Below are positions 1-8,978 of a stretch of DNA of 64,000 bases, in pieces. This DNA is from Clostridia bacterium (GTDB lineage Bacteria; Bacillota; Clostridia; Christensenellales; UMGS416). Position 1 is the stretch's first letter; every line of letters begins with the position of its first letter. Position numbers and translations under genes: made by a program. The stretch spans positions 186,001 to 250,000 of the forward strand of contig JAFGUF010000031.1 in assembly GCA_016938675.1 (NCBI GenBank), given 5' to 3'. A model generated the notes under the pieces. That model did not search any database. It was not told where the DNA came from and worked only from the letters and a program-made list of their open reading frames with translations.

Positions 1-2
1 GA

Positions 3-956
3 AAGCTTCATCCTCTTTCAGATCAGATGATGATGCCGGCGGATACAAGGAAATTTGCAACCGATATACTGGATAGAGAGCAGTGGGAAGAGCTCAACAA
101 AGTAGGGGAAATTGACCTTTCAATATCCGCTTCAGGAAAATTCCGTTACAGGGTAAACGTATATAAGCAAAGGGATTGCTATGCTGCTGCACTGAGGCTT
201 GTTAAGAGCGATATTCCAAATGCGGTGGATCTTGGATTGCCCCAGACAGTTATGGACCTTACCAATAATACAAGAGGGCTGGTTTTGGTTACGGGGCCTA
301 CAGGTTCTGGTAAATCGACTACTCTTGCAGCAATGATAAATTTGATTAATTCAACAAGAGGCGAGCATATTATCACAATTGAAGACCCGATAGAATATCT
401 GCATAAGCACAAGAAAAGCGTAATAAACCAAAGGGAAGTAGGAAGAGACACGCATTCATATGCTAACGCTCTGCGTGCTGCTCTGCGCCAGGATCCGGAT
501 ATTATACTTATCGGTGAGATGCGCGACCTTGAGACAATAGAAATTGCCCTCAGAGCGGCAGAAACAGGACACTTGGTTTTCTCAACATTGCATACTACCG
601 GAGCTGCAAAGACCATTGACCGTATAGTGGACGTTTTTCCGCCGCACCAGCAGACCCAGGTAAGAATGCAGCTTTCTACATCCATTCAGGGAATAGTTTC
701 CCAGCAGCTTATCCCTAGAGCTGACAAGGATGGCCGCTGCTGCTCAATAGAGATACTGAAAAGGTCGCCTGCAGTAAGCAACATGATTCGCGAAGGAAAG
801 ACCTCACAGGTTAACAATATTATGATGACTTCAGGCCAGCAGGGAATGATGCTTATGGATTATTCTATAGCAGGATTGTATAAGCAGGGCAAAATCTCCA
901 GAGAGAACGCAGTGAAGTATTCTCAGGACATTGATTACCTCAATAGGCTGATGTAA
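3..956 (+). CDS. pilT: Type IV pilus retraction ATPase PilT (5' end outside window)
   Basis: Hexameric cytoplasmic AAA-type ATPase that powers pilus retraction and twitching. The reading frame is open from the left edge of the window, so the gene is truncated at its N-terminus; the first Met (position 27) is internal, because residues before it (KLHPLSDQ) also fit the PilT N-domain. Walker A GPTGSGKST, a Walker B/Asp box ending GEMRDLET, the His box STLHT and the QQL region are all present, in the order expected for the GspE/PilT family. The C-terminal IREGK motif and the Q/GM segment favour PilT over PilB, which is longer and carries a zinc motif. Other pilus genes probably lie to the left. 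About 310 of the usual 345-370 residues are visible. Confidence 0.93.
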   Translation, partial: KLHPLSDQMMMPADTRKFATDILDREQWEELNKVGEIDLSISASGKFRYRVNVYKQRDCYAAALRLVKSDIPNAVDLGLPQTVMDLTNNTRGLVLVTGPTGSGKSTTLAAMINLINSTRGEHIITIEDPIEYLHKHKKSVINQREVGRDTHSYANALRAALRQDPDIILIGEMRDLETIEIALRAAETGHLVFSTLHTTGAAKTIDRIVDVFPPHQQTQVRMQLSTSIQGIVSQQLIPRADKDGRCCSIEILKRSPAVSNMIREGKTSQVNNIMMTSGQQGMMLMDYSIAGLYKQGKISRENAVKYSQDIDYLNRLM

Positions 957-1059
957 TATAGCGCCTTGTCATGATATCTGGCAAAGAGAAACAAGGGTAT
1001 TTTAGAGCTTTGTGTTTTAAGATATCCTTTTTGATTTTTTCATGCAGGAAGGAAACAAC

Positions 1060-2955
1060 ATGAAAAAATGGCAAAATGAAGAGCTCTCATTTGAAGAGAG
1101 AGCCGTGCATCTGACCAATGCCATGTCGCTGAAGGAAAAGGCGGGCCGGATGAATACAGTTTCAGAAGCTATACCAAACCTCGGAATTGCGGAGAAGAAC
1201 TGGGGTTTATTTGAATTGAGTGAAATGCAGAATATAGGTTTCCCATCAAGCATTAATATGGCTGCGACATTTAATGAGGAGCTGGTGCAGGATGTATCAG
1301 GGATCACAGATGGAGAGCAATTAGGATATGATGATTATAAAGAATGCAGCGCAATAATAAGGACTGAAAAGCTGAGCGATATATTAAAAAGATATGGCGA
1401 AGATAAATGCCTTGCAGCCAAAATCGCTGCAGCTCTAAGAGCAGGAAGTACGGAATACAAAAAAAACAGCGAAGCTGCTTATGCCATTCATATAGATATG
1501 GGGCATCATATTTTAGAAGATGACATATCAAAAAGACAGCTTTATGAAATGCTTTATTCCGCAATCGAGAACTTCAAAGAAAGCCTCGCAGCATTTATAG
1601 TTGATATCAACGCTAAGGATACAGACAGCAAAAACAGTGAAGTATTGACTATTTTAGCGAATATAGCAAGCGAAACGCAATTCCAAGGACTGATTATCGG
1701 AAAGTTGAATAACGTAGATAACAGCATATTATATGCCGCATGGGCAGTTAATAATGGCTGCCATATGTTAGCAGGCGCAGAAGAAGGTGCAATCTATAGT
1801 GCGGCGAAGAAAGGGCTGATAAAAGAGGAACTGATCAACAGCGCTGCACGCCGAGTGATGCTTGCTGAGATGCGCATTGAAAGCATGAAGCCAGATAACG
1901 GATTAACTGAAGCAAAGAAGAACGAGACAAACAAAAGGCTGGCAGCGGAAAGCCTAGTGCTGCTTAAAAATAAAAAACTGCTGCCGCTTCTGAGGGAAAA
2001 TGTAAAAAAGATCGCTCTTGTTGGCCCGAACGCGGACAATGAAAATGCTATGGCTGGAACGGAGAGCAGATGCATAACTGTATTAGATGGCTTGAAGCAG
2101 GCATATAGCGGCGCTGAGGTGATCTATGCGCAGGGCTGCGGCATAGACGGATATGAAGATGAGGCATTGCTTGAAGAGGCAGTGTGGGCTGCTGAGCAGG
2201 CAGATGTCGTGATAATCGCAACAGGCTTTGAAACAGGCGGACAAAGGGGGAATTCTTTACCCCCTGTTCAGGAGACGCTGATAGATGCAGTATGCGGCGT
2301 AGGTGTGCCAGCTGTGCTGATTAATTTCTCTGACGAATGGGTAGATCTGTCTCTGCCTGAAGAAGTGTGCACAGCTATTTTGCAGTGCTGGCATCCGGGC
2401 ATATTCGGCGGCGAAATAATAGCGGGCATGCTGTTTGGCGGATTAGTGCCGTGCGGCAAGCTGCCGGTGACATTCTATAAAGATATTGAAGGAACGGGAA
2501 GAACAGGGTATCCTTCCTACGGATATTATGAAGGCGAGCCGTTATATCCCTTTGGTTATGGGCTAAGCTATTCGTTTGTTGAATACTATCGAATTTATCT
2601 TTCGGAGGCAAAGATAAAAGCAGGAGAAGACATCACTGTCACTATATTTGTAAAAAATAAGGGCAGATATGAAACAAAGGATGTAATTCAGGCATATATT
2701 GCAGACGAGGAGTCAAAAGAGGATTTGCCGCTTATAAGGCTGGCTGCGCATAGAAAGGTATTCCTTCCGATTAATGAGGAAGTGAAGGTGTCTCTTACGA
2801 TAGAAGCTAGGCACATGCAGATTATAAAAGAGGACGGAAGCAGGATTATTGAGCCGGGAAGGTTTTCTATATATTTAGGCGGGGGACAGCCGGATGATAT
2901 CACGGCGGCTCTTTACAGAAGAGATTGCCTGCATATAGGATTTTTGGTAGAATAG
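1060..2955 (+). CDS. Glycoside hydrolase family 3-like protein, catalytic nucleophile missing
   Basis: The fold assignment is clear. The N-terminus has the GH3 opening (SLKEKAGRM, FPSSINMAATFNEELV), and the C-terminal half has the (alpha/beta)6 sandwich (ESLVLLKNKKLLPL, VALVGPNAD-like, PYPFGYGLSYS-like) and a terminal fibronectin-III-like domain. The TIM barrel is shortened: no KHF motif is seen, and the block that should read V-S/T-D-W reads LIIGKLNN, so residue 215 is Lys where the nucleophile Asp belongs. Total length is 631 residues, against about 700-800 for related beta-glucosidases. Start 1060 is chosen over the ATG at 1042 because AGGAAGGA at 1046-1053 sits six bases before it. It is probably an inactive homolog with a binding or structural role. 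There is no signal peptide. Confidence 0.85.
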   Translation: MKKWQNEELSFEERAVHLTNAMSLKEKAGRMNTVSEAIPNLGIAEKNWGLFELSEMQNIGFPSSINMAATFNEELVQDVSGITDGEQLGYDDYKECSAIIRTEKLSDILKRYGEDKCLAAKIAAALRAGSTEYKKNSEAAYAIHIDMGHHILEDDISKRQLYEMLYSAIENFKESLAAFIVDINAKDTDSKNSEVLTILANIASETQFQGLIIGKLNNVDNSILYAAWAVNNGCHMLAGAEEGAIYSAAKKGLIKEELINSAARRVMLAEMRIESMKPDNGLTEAKKNETNKRLAAESLVLLKNKKLLPLLRENVKKIALVGPNADNENAMAGTESRCITVLDGLKQAYSGAEVIYAQGCGIDGYEDEALLEEAVWAAEQADVVIIATGFETGGQRGNSLPPVQETLIDAVCGVGVPAVLINFSDEWVDLSLPEEVCTAILQCWHPGIFGGEIIAGMLFGGLVPCGKLPVTFYKDIEGTGRTGYPSYGYYEGEPLYPFGYGLSYSFVEYYRIYLSEAKIKAGEDITVTIFVKNKGRYETKDVIQAYIADEESKEDLPLIRLAAHRKVFLPINEEVKVSLTIEARHMQIIKEDGSRIIEPGRFSIYLGGGQPDDITAALYRRDCLHIGFLVE

Positions 2956-2960
2956 TTTTT

Positions 2961-3488
2961 ATGATGCAGAATAAGCAGGTAGTTGATGTGGAGATAAGAA
3001 AAGCGCTGAAGGAAGACAAACAGCAGATATCGGCAATAAGACCGTTGGTATACAAAAACATGATTGTATCCGGGCTGCGTCAGTGGGATGATGAATATCC
3101 TTCTGATGAAATCTTATTCGAAGATATTGACAGAGGAGAAATGCTTATTGCTTTGATTCGGGGTGAAATAGCCGGCTATGTCACTGTAAATAATGATATA
3201 CCAGCTGAATATGACAGCGTTGATCTGCAGTATAATTCCGAAATCTGCATACACAGGCTGAGTGTAAACCCGAAATTCCAGCGCAAAGGGGTTGCGTATG
3301 CATTAATGGAATATATCCACAGAATGTGTCTTCAGCAGGGGCATACTTCGATATGCCTTGATACCGCCGAGGAAAACACCGCTGCGGTTAATTTATATAG
3401 TAAACTGGGCTATGAAGCCCGTGGCTATGTTGCTTTCGGCAGAAGGCCGAATTATAGATTCCATGTGATGGAGATATCACTGCAGTAA
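2961..3488 (+). CDS. GNAT family N-acetyltransferase
   Basis: Acetyl-CoA-dependent acyltransferase of about 175 residues; substrate unknown. The acetyl-CoA pyrophosphate-binding stretch reads LSVNPKFQRKGVAYALM (the R/Q-x-x-G-x-A motif A), preceded by the beta-strand EICIHRL and followed by CLDTAEENTAAVNLYSKLGYE, the typical motif B with a terminal GYE. The start is uncertain: two adjacent ATGs at 2961 and 2964 have a weak ribosome binding site, while a GTG at 2988 has AGGTAG upstream. The gene begins five bases after the GH3-like gene and is probably cotranscribed with it. Confidence 0.85.
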   Translation: MMQNKQVVDVEIRKALKEDKQQISAIRPLVYKNMIVSGLRQWDDEYPSDEILFEDIDRGEMLIALIRGEIAGYVTVNNDIPAEYDSVDLQYNSEICIHRLSVNPKFQRKGVAYALMEYIHRMCLQQGHTSICLDTAEENTAAVNLYSKLGYEARGYVAFGRRPNYRFHVMEISLQ

Positions 3489-3513
3489 TTTAAAGAAAGG
3501 ACAGCAGATAACC

Positions 3514-4647
3514 TTGAGAGTACTAATGCTTGAAAAAAAACCGGGAAAAGAAAAAGTGGATTTCTGGCACCTATTAGGGAAGCAATGTGAATTGACAATA
3601 GCATTTGAGCAATACCCGAAAGAAGAAAAGGAATGGATATTCATAGCTGAAAGTTATAGCTTTACAAGCATATTTCTTCAGGTTCTCAGCATCAATGAAA
3701 ATGCGGCTATATCACTGAACTTGGCAAGGATAATCAATGAATATCAGTATGATGTGTATGTAGTAGGCGGTTGTGAATCTGCTATCGAAAGAGCTGCAAT
3801 AAGAGAATTTGCAATCAGTAATAAAAAATATATTATTGCTAGTGAAGGAAACTTCCCTGACGTGAATGAGAGCAGCCTAGCCAAAAGAAAGAAAGCAGGC
3901 TATTTGGCAGGCGCATCCTATTATCTTTCATGCGGCAGTGCATCCGATGCCTACCTTTCATCATATGGGGTTAATATGAGCAGGGTGTTCCGCTACAATT
4001 ACGCGGCCTTTATGGAAAAAGATATGCTGCAGTCCACGCCTATAACAGACATAAGGAGAAAAGCGCTGATAAAAAGATTTCGCCTAAGAGGCAGTGTTTT
4101 TATCTCAGTGATTGACTTTACGGAGGAGCAGGGCATAGACCTTCTTCTTGAAATATGGAAACTTTCAGGCATTAAGGAAGCAGACCTTTTGATTGTGAGC
4201 GATGCAAGAAAGCAAAGGAAATTATATAAGATGGCAAGGGACCTTGCTCTTAACAATGTGGTTTTGCTGGACTATCAGCCAAAGGAAATGATAAGAGAAC
4301 TGTACAAGGTATCGAATGCTATGATATATCCTGCAAGATACGATAGATGGGGAATGCAAGTGGTGGAGGCATTGAGTACGGGAACACCTGTGATATCATC
4401 GTATAATGTAGGCTCAGTTCACGATCTGGTGCACAATGATAAAACAGGATACATCCAAAGCATTGACGAACCGGCGGCCTGGGGCGAAAGAATGCGAGAG
4501 CTGATGAGGCGCGATACCCTGCTGAAGAAGATGCGCGAAAATGCTTTGTCATCTATGAGGCTCTATACTGTGGAGAGCAGGGTTAAGACATATATTGATG
4601 TATTTAAAAAGTGCGCAATAGCGCAAATTAAAAGACAAGGAGGCTAA
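3514..4647 (+). CDS. Glycosyltransferase, GT4-like (GT-B fold)
   Basis: Predicted to transfer an activated sugar to a cell-envelope acceptor; donor and acceptor are unknown. The C-terminal Rossmann half is recognisable: FISVIDFTEEQGIDLLLEIW, then YQPKEMIRELYKVSNAMIYPARYDRWGMQVVEALSTGTPVI. This resembles the E-x7-E region of GT4 enzymes (WGMQVVEAL), although the first Glu is replaced by Arg/Asp. The length of 377 residues is normal. The start is a TTG giving MRVLML, preceded by AAAGGA at 3495-3500. It follows the acetyltransferase closely and is followed directly by the flavodoxin, so all are likely in one transcript. Confidence 0.8.
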   Translation: MRVLMLEKKPGKEKVDFWHLLGKQCELTIAFEQYPKEEKEWIFIAESYSFTSIFLQVLSINENAAISLNLARIINEYQYDVYVVGGCESAIERAAIREFAISNKKYIIASEGNFPDVNESSLAKRKKAGYLAGASYYLSCGSASDAYLSSYGVNMSRVFRYNYAAFMEKDMLQSTPITDIRRKALIKRFRLRGSVFISVIDFTEEQGIDLLLEIWKLSGIKEADLLIVSDARKQRKLYKMARDLALNNVVLLDYQPKEMIRELYKVSNAMIYPARYDRWGMQVVEALSTGTPVISSYNVGSVHDLVHNDKTGYIQSIDEPAAWGERMRELMRRDTLLKKMRENALSSMRLYTVESRVKTYIDVFKKCAIAQIKRQGG

Positions 4648-4648
4648 T

Positions 4649-5134
4649 ATGCAAGGAATTGTTTATTATTCAAAAAACGGAAACACAGAAATTCTGGCAG
4701 AATTAATAGCTGAAAAATTGGGTGCAAAGCTAATAAAGCTGGAGGAAACAAAGAAACGCAGAGGTATAATAGGATTTATCAAGAGCGGCTATCAGGCAGT
4801 AAACAAAAAATGCTCAGAGCTCATCGGTACGCCTTGGGAGGAGATAAAAGAATGCGATGAAATATATTTGTGCACACCAGTTTGGGCTGGCAGCAGCACG
4901 CCTGCGATGAATACATTTATGGAAAAAGCGGACTTGAAAGGCAAAACTGTAAATATTGCTACAGTAATGGCAGACACTAAGCTCGAGGGAGCACAAAGAG
5001 TGCATGAATACATGAAAAGTGTGTTAAATGAAAAAGGCGCAGCAGTAAAGAACTGCATAGCCCTTAGTGGAACTTCGCCATTGAAACAAGGCGAAAGACA
5101 ACATATCCAAGCACAATTTGAGAAACTAGTATAA
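4649..5134 (+). CDS. Flavodoxin family protein
   Basis: Small FMN-binding electron carrier of 161 residues. The N-terminal phosphate-binding loop YYSKNGNTE matches the T/S-x-T-G-N-T pattern in a relaxed form, and the central CTPVWAGSSTPAMNTFM segment matches the FMN isoalloxazine loop of the flavodoxin_4/WrbA-like group. AAGGAGG precedes the ATG, which starts one base after the glycosyltransferase stop codon. It ends only six bases from the convergent MATE gene. The redox partner is not evident from its neighbours. Confidence 0.88.
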   Translation: MQGIVYYSKNGNTEILAELIAEKLGAKLIKLEETKKRRGIIGFIKSGYQAVNKKCSELIGTPWEEIKECDEIYLCTPVWAGSSTPAMNTFMEKADLKGKTVNIATVMADTKLEGAQRVHEYMKSVLNEKGAAVKNCIALSGTSPLKQGERQHIQAQFEKLV

Positions 5135-5140
5135 TTTCTG

Positions 5141-6538
5141 CTATATTTTATTATCAGTTATATCTAAGGCGTCTGGCTGTCTATCAATAGGAGTCAGATG
5201 CTTTATTTTTCTTCTGTATTCCCTGAATGCAAATATGATTACCAAAGTTACAGTTATAACCTCTGAGATTGGGAAGGCGAACCATGTTTCGCGGAGGCCG
5301 AAGGCGCGGCTGAGGATGATAGCGGCAGGAATTATTATTAGAAGCTGCCTGGTGATTGAGCCTATCATACTGAGGTATGCATCTCCGATAGCCTGAAAGA
5401 AAGTGGATAAAACTATACTTACGGCAGCCAGAACAAAGCAGCTGCTTATGATTCTAAAGGCAGGAACGCCGATTTTCGTTATACTTTCTGTCACGCTGAA
5501 TATGCTGAGTATCTGCCTTGGGAAGAACTGGAATGCCGCAGTTCCTACAAGCATTATGGAGACAGCTACAATTAAGCCGACTTTAAGAGTTTTCAGCACC
5601 CTTTCTTTGTTTCCGGCACCGTAATTATATCCAAGCACCGGCATCATTCCCTGGCATAGGCCGAAAACTGGCATAAATATAAGCGACTGAGTCTTGAAGT
5701 ATACTCCAAGGAGAGTGTAGGCGTCATCACCGAACTGCGAAAGGATTTTGTTAAGCGCGCCGAGCATTATGGAGCCTATGCCCTGCATAACCATAGCAGG
5801 AAGACCCACAGCCATAATATTTTTTGATATCTGTTTGTCTAGATGGAATTTTTTCAGGTTCAGCTTCAGCCGGCCTTTTTTCCTGGAATATATGATAAGG
5901 GCAAGAATCAAAGACATAAACTGCCCTGCTACAGTAGCTATGGCGGCACCTGCGACGCCCATTTCCGGGAATATCCACAGGCCGAATATTAAGAATGCAT
6001 CCAGTACAATGTTTGCTATCGCCCCTATTCCCTGGATAAACATAGCGCTCATCATGTCGCCTGTCGCCTGCAGGATGCTAATGAAAACCTGTGCCATAAT
6101 CCTACTGATGGAGAATATAAGTATAATTGATATATATGTGGTTCCAAAGGCTACTATTTCTTCGTTCTGAGTAAACTGCGCAAAGAAAATGTGGGGAAGC
6201 TTAATGGACAGAGCAAGCAAAAATATCCATATAATGAAGCCGAAAAAGAAGCCGTGCTCAGCAGAATTTACAGCTTCGTCATGCTTTTTCTCGCCCATCC
6301 TTCTGGAAATAACGGAATTTATTCCGACACCCAGCCCAACAAAGAGCGAGATTATTATCATCTGTATGGGGAAAGCCAAAGAAACAGCTGAAAGAGCGTT
6401 AAGATTATATTTAGCAAGGAACCAGCTGTCCACAATATTGTAAAGCGACTGCATCAGCATTGAGAAGATAGCAGGCGCAGACATTCTAAATATAAGAGAT
6501 GTGATTTTTGTTTGTCCTAGTTTTTCGTGGGTATTCAT
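5141..6538 (-). CDS. MATE family multidrug/Na+ (or H+) antiporter
   Basis: Twelve-helix inner-membrane exporter of 465 residues in the DinF/NorM-like branch common in Clostridia (TIGR00797 type). The N-terminal signature KITSLIFRMSAPAIFSMLMQSLYNIVDSWF and the duplicate half beginning ISKNIMAVGLPAMVMQGIGSIM are both seen. It expels cationic compounds by sodium or proton antiport; the substrate cannot be told from sequence. AAAGGTG lies upstream of the ATG. It is transcribed alone, divergent from the CoA-disulfide reductase gene. Confidence 0.9.
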   Translation of the reverse strand: MNTHEKLGQTKITSLIFRMSAPAIFSMLMQSLYNIVDSWFLAKYNLNALSAVSLAFPIQMIIISLFVGLGVGINSVISRRMGEKKHDEAVNSAEHGFFFGFIIWIFLLALSIKLPHIFFAQFTQNEEIVAFGTTYISIILIFSISRIMAQVFISILQATGDMMSAMFIQGIGAIANIVLDAFLIFGLWIFPEMGVAGAAIATVAGQFMSLILALIIYSRKKGRLKLNLKKFHLDKQISKNIMAVGLPAMVMQGIGSIMLGALNKILSQFGDDAYTLLGVYFKTQSLIFMPVFGLCQGMMPVLGYNYGAGNKERVLKTLKVGLIVAVSIMLVGTAAFQFFPRQILSIFSVTESITKIGVPAFRIISSCFVLAAVSIVLSTFFQAIGDAYLSMIGSITRQLLIIIPAAIILSRAFGLRETWFAFPISEVITVTLVIIFAFREYRRKIKHLTPIDRQPDALDITDNKI

Positions 6539-6626
6539 ATATACACCTTTCAGTATTTTTTGTGCACCCGAAAAGAATACAACGAATAAAAATATATGTC
6601 AACTTATTTTAAAAGCAGATAACTAC

Positions 6627-6666
6627 GTGATTTTATCACATAACAGAAAAAACTTTGTGATATAAT
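6627..6666 (+). promoter_or_regulatory. Promoter of the CoA-disulfide reductase gene with a palindromic operator
   Basis: An extended -10 element TGATATAAT ends at 6666. A perfect 13-bp palindrome, GTGATTTTATCAC, lies at 6627-6639, centred about 40 bases upstream of the predicted start point near 6673. That is the position of a class II activator site for a CRP/FNR-family regulator. There is no good -35 hexamer, which fits activator dependence. Confidence 0.55.
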
Positions 6667-6696
6667 ATACAAAAAGATTTTAAGGAGCAGTAAACC

Positions 6697-8370
6697 ATGG
6701 GCAAAAAGGTATTGATAGTGGGCGGGGTCGCAGGGGGAGCAAGCTGCGCGGCCAGGCTGAGAAGGCTGGATGAAAGCGCGGAAATAGTAATGTTTGAAAA
6801 AGGTGAGTATATTTCCTTCGCAAACTGCGGGCTGCCTTATCACATAAGCGGCGAGATAGAAGACAGGGAAGAGCTGATACTTCAGACGAAGGAAAGCTTT
6901 TATGAAAGATTCAACGTCGACGTCAGATTAAAAAATGAGGTTACAGCTATAGATAGAGCTGGAAAAACCGTAAAAGTCACAGATATTGAAAACGGCAGAG
7001 AATACACGGAAAGCTATGATACACTTGTGCTTTCCACCGGCTCATCTCCATTGAAGCCGCCGATACCCGGAATAGACAGCGAAAAAATAAACGTGCTATG
7101 GACCATTCCTGACATGGACGTAATAATTGAAAACCTCAAAAAAAATAATGTGAAAAAAGCCGTTGTAGTAGGCGGAGGATTCATAGGTATAGAAATGGCT
7201 GAGAACCTAACCCATGCCGGAGTCAAGGTTACAATTGTTGAGATGCTTAATCAGGTGATGGCGCCGCTTGACTGGGATATGGCGCAGATGGTTCACTTGC
7301 ACCTTGTGCAAAACGGAGTGGATCTGGTGCTTGGAGACGGCGTAAAAAGTTTCGAAGAAAAATCTGGCGGAATAACAGTTAATACAAACGGAGGGAAAGC
7401 GCTGGATGCAGATATGGTTATTCTGGCTATAGGCGTTCGACCGAATTCCAAACTGGCAATTGATGCTGGCCTTGAAGTCAATAAAAGAGGCGGCATTATA
7501 ATAGATGAATCCCTTAAAACCAGCGATGAAAATATCTACGCAATAGGGGATGTTGTAGATACCATAGACTTCCCTACAGGAGAAAGGACAATGGTTCCTT
7601 TGGCTGGGCCTGCTAATAAAATGGGCAGAATGGCAGCGGATAACATTGCGGGAATGAAAAGAACATATAGAGGCACACAGGGCTCGGCCGTTGCAAAAGT
7701 ATTCAGCATGACAGTTGCCAACACCGGCAAAAACGAAAAGCAGCTCAAAGCACTTGGCAAGGAGATAGACAAAGATTACAAAGTCACGATTACTCACCCG
7801 GGCTCTCACGCTGGGTATTATCCGGGCGCACTTCCGCTGACTTTGAAGATGATATTTGATAAAGATACCGGAAAGGTGCTGGGGGCACAAAGCGTAGGCT
7901 ATGACGGAGTGGACAAGAGGATTGATGTGCTGGCAACGGCTATTAATTTCGGAGCCACAGTATATGACCTGGAGGAGATTGAGCTTTGCTACGCACCCCC
8001 ATACTCTTCTGCAAAAGACCCTGTTAATATGAGTGGTTATTACGGAGAGAATATCCTAAGCGGAACTGTTGACAATATTTTGTTTACTCAGCTTAAGGAT
8101 CTGAATGAAAATCAGGTCATTTTGGATGTTCGCACAGAAGGTGAGGTGCTGGACGGAAACATTGAAGGCAGTATCAATATACCGGTAGACGAGCTGCGCG
8201 ACAGGCTGGATGAGCTGGATAAAACTAAAGAGTATGTAGTGTCCTGTCTGGTTGGCCAGCGTGCACATGTGGCCTGCAGAATACTGATGCAGAATGGATT
8301 CAAGAATGTGCGTAACCTCGCTGGAGGGTATGTGAGCTATTCAATATTAAGCAGGAACTATTCAAAATAG
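6697..8370 (+). CDS. CoA-disulfide reductase / polysulfide reductase-like flavoprotein with C-terminal rhodanese domain
   Basis: FAD- and NAD(P)H-dependent oxidoreductase of 557 residues. The N-terminal FAD site is IVGGVAGGASCAARLRR, the single redox Cys44 lies in FANCGLPYH (the CoADR/NADH peroxidase type with one Cys), the NAD site is VVVGGGFIGIEMAE, and the GD motif is IYAIGDVVD. Residues from about 460 form a rhodanese domain with an active-site Cys517 in SCLVGQR. This CoADR-RHD fusion reduces CoA disulfide, CoA persulfide or polysulfide in anaerobes, linking thiol redox balance and sulfane sulfur. It is monocistronic with its own promoter and terminator. Confidence 0.9.
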   Translation: MGKKVLIVGGVAGGASCAARLRRLDESAEIVMFEKGEYISFANCGLPYHISGEIEDREELILQTKESFYERFNVDVRLKNEVTAIDRAGKTVKVTDIENGREYTESYDTLVLSTGSSPLKPPIPGIDSEKINVLWTIPDMDVIIENLKKNNVKKAVVVGGGFIGIEMAENLTHAGVKVTIVEMLNQVMAPLDWDMAQMVHLHLVQNGVDLVLGDGVKSFEEKSGGITVNTNGGKALDADMVILAIGVRPNSKLAIDAGLEVNKRGGIIIDESLKTSDENIYAIGDVVDTIDFPTGERTMVPLAGPANKMGRMAADNIAGMKRTYRGTQGSAVAKVFSMTVANTGKNEKQLKALGKEIDKDYKVTITHPGSHAGYYPGALPLTLKMIFDKDTGKVLGAQSVGYDGVDKRIDVLATAINFGATVYDLEEIELCYAPPYSSAKDPVNMSGYYGENILSGTVDNILFTQLKDLNENQVILDVRTEGEVLDGNIEGSINIPVDELRDRLDELDKTKEYVVSCLVGQRAHVACRILMQNGFKNVRNLAGGYVSYSILSRNYSK

Positions 8371-8399
8371 CAACAAAAATTTAATTTATATGAATAAAG

Positions 8400-8426
8400 A
8401 AAAAGCCCTCTTACGGGGCTTTTTGG
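8400..8426 (+). terminator. Rho-independent terminator between CoADR-RHD and the aromatic acid operon
   Basis: The stem AAAAAGCCC/GGGGCTTTTT has a short loop and a T tract. It terminates the CoA-disulfide reductase transcript and, read on the other strand, could also serve the leftward operon that ends at 8537. Confidence 0.85.
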
Positions 8427-8536
8427 CATGATATGAGATTGCAAAGCAAACAAAAGAGAGATTCTACTAAAGCTATTATCTGCCCTGCAGCAAATAGCAT
8501 CAAGCATAATTCATTTCATTAAGCGGTGCTTAAGCT

Positions 8537-8962
8537 CTATCTCATCAAATCAGCTCTAGATAGAAGTGGCACGTTCTTTTCATTTAATGAATTCATTGCC
8601 TTTTCTACATCATCAACCTTAAATACAATCAGTGCGCTCTCGTGAGGCTTGTTTACAAAGGAATAGAGATACTCTATGCTGATATCGCTGTCTGTCAGTA
8701 CATCGAGAACGTGGCTCAGACCGCCCGGATGGTCGGGCACTGCTACTACAATAACGTCGTTTAGGCGAACTGTATAGCCGTGTTCCTTCAAAACTTTTGC
8801 AGCCTTTTCATCATCGCTGACTATAGTGCGCAGGATGCCGAAATTCGTGGTGTCTGCTATTGTAAGCGCAAACAGGTCTACGTCTGCTTCAGACAATACA
8901 CGAGTCATTTGAGATAATCTGCCCTTTGAGTTTTCCAAAAAAACGGATAATTGTTTAATCAT
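8537..8962 (-). CDS. ACT domain protein (tandem ACT, amino acid-binding)
   Basis: Small cytoplasmic protein of 141 residues with two ACT domains. The first starts IKQLSVFLENSKGRLSQMTRVL and the second has VAVPDHPGGLSHVLDVL. Similar ACT proteins regularly follow aryl-CoA ligase and indolepyruvate oxidoreductase genes in anaerobes. They are thought to sense aromatic amino acids, but the role is unproven. The start at 8962 is set by AAGGAGGAAATT just before it; the longer reading frame upstream overlaps paaK and is not used. It is the last gene of a leftward six-gene operon. Confidence 0.9.
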   Translation of the reverse strand: MIKQLSVFLENSKGRLSQMTRVLSEADVDLFALTIADTTNFGILRTIVSDDEKAAKVLKEHGYTVRLNDVIVVAVPDHPGGLSHVLDVLTDSDISIEYLYSFVNKPHESALIVFKVDDVEKAMNSLNEKNVPLLSRADLMR

Positions 8963-8978
8963 AATTTCCTCCTTGCGA

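Noticed and set aside
7207-7890. 227-codon minus-strand open frame inside the CoA-disulfide reductase gene
   Set aside because: Antisense shadow of a clearly conserved enzyme; composition is not protein-like and no start signal is present.
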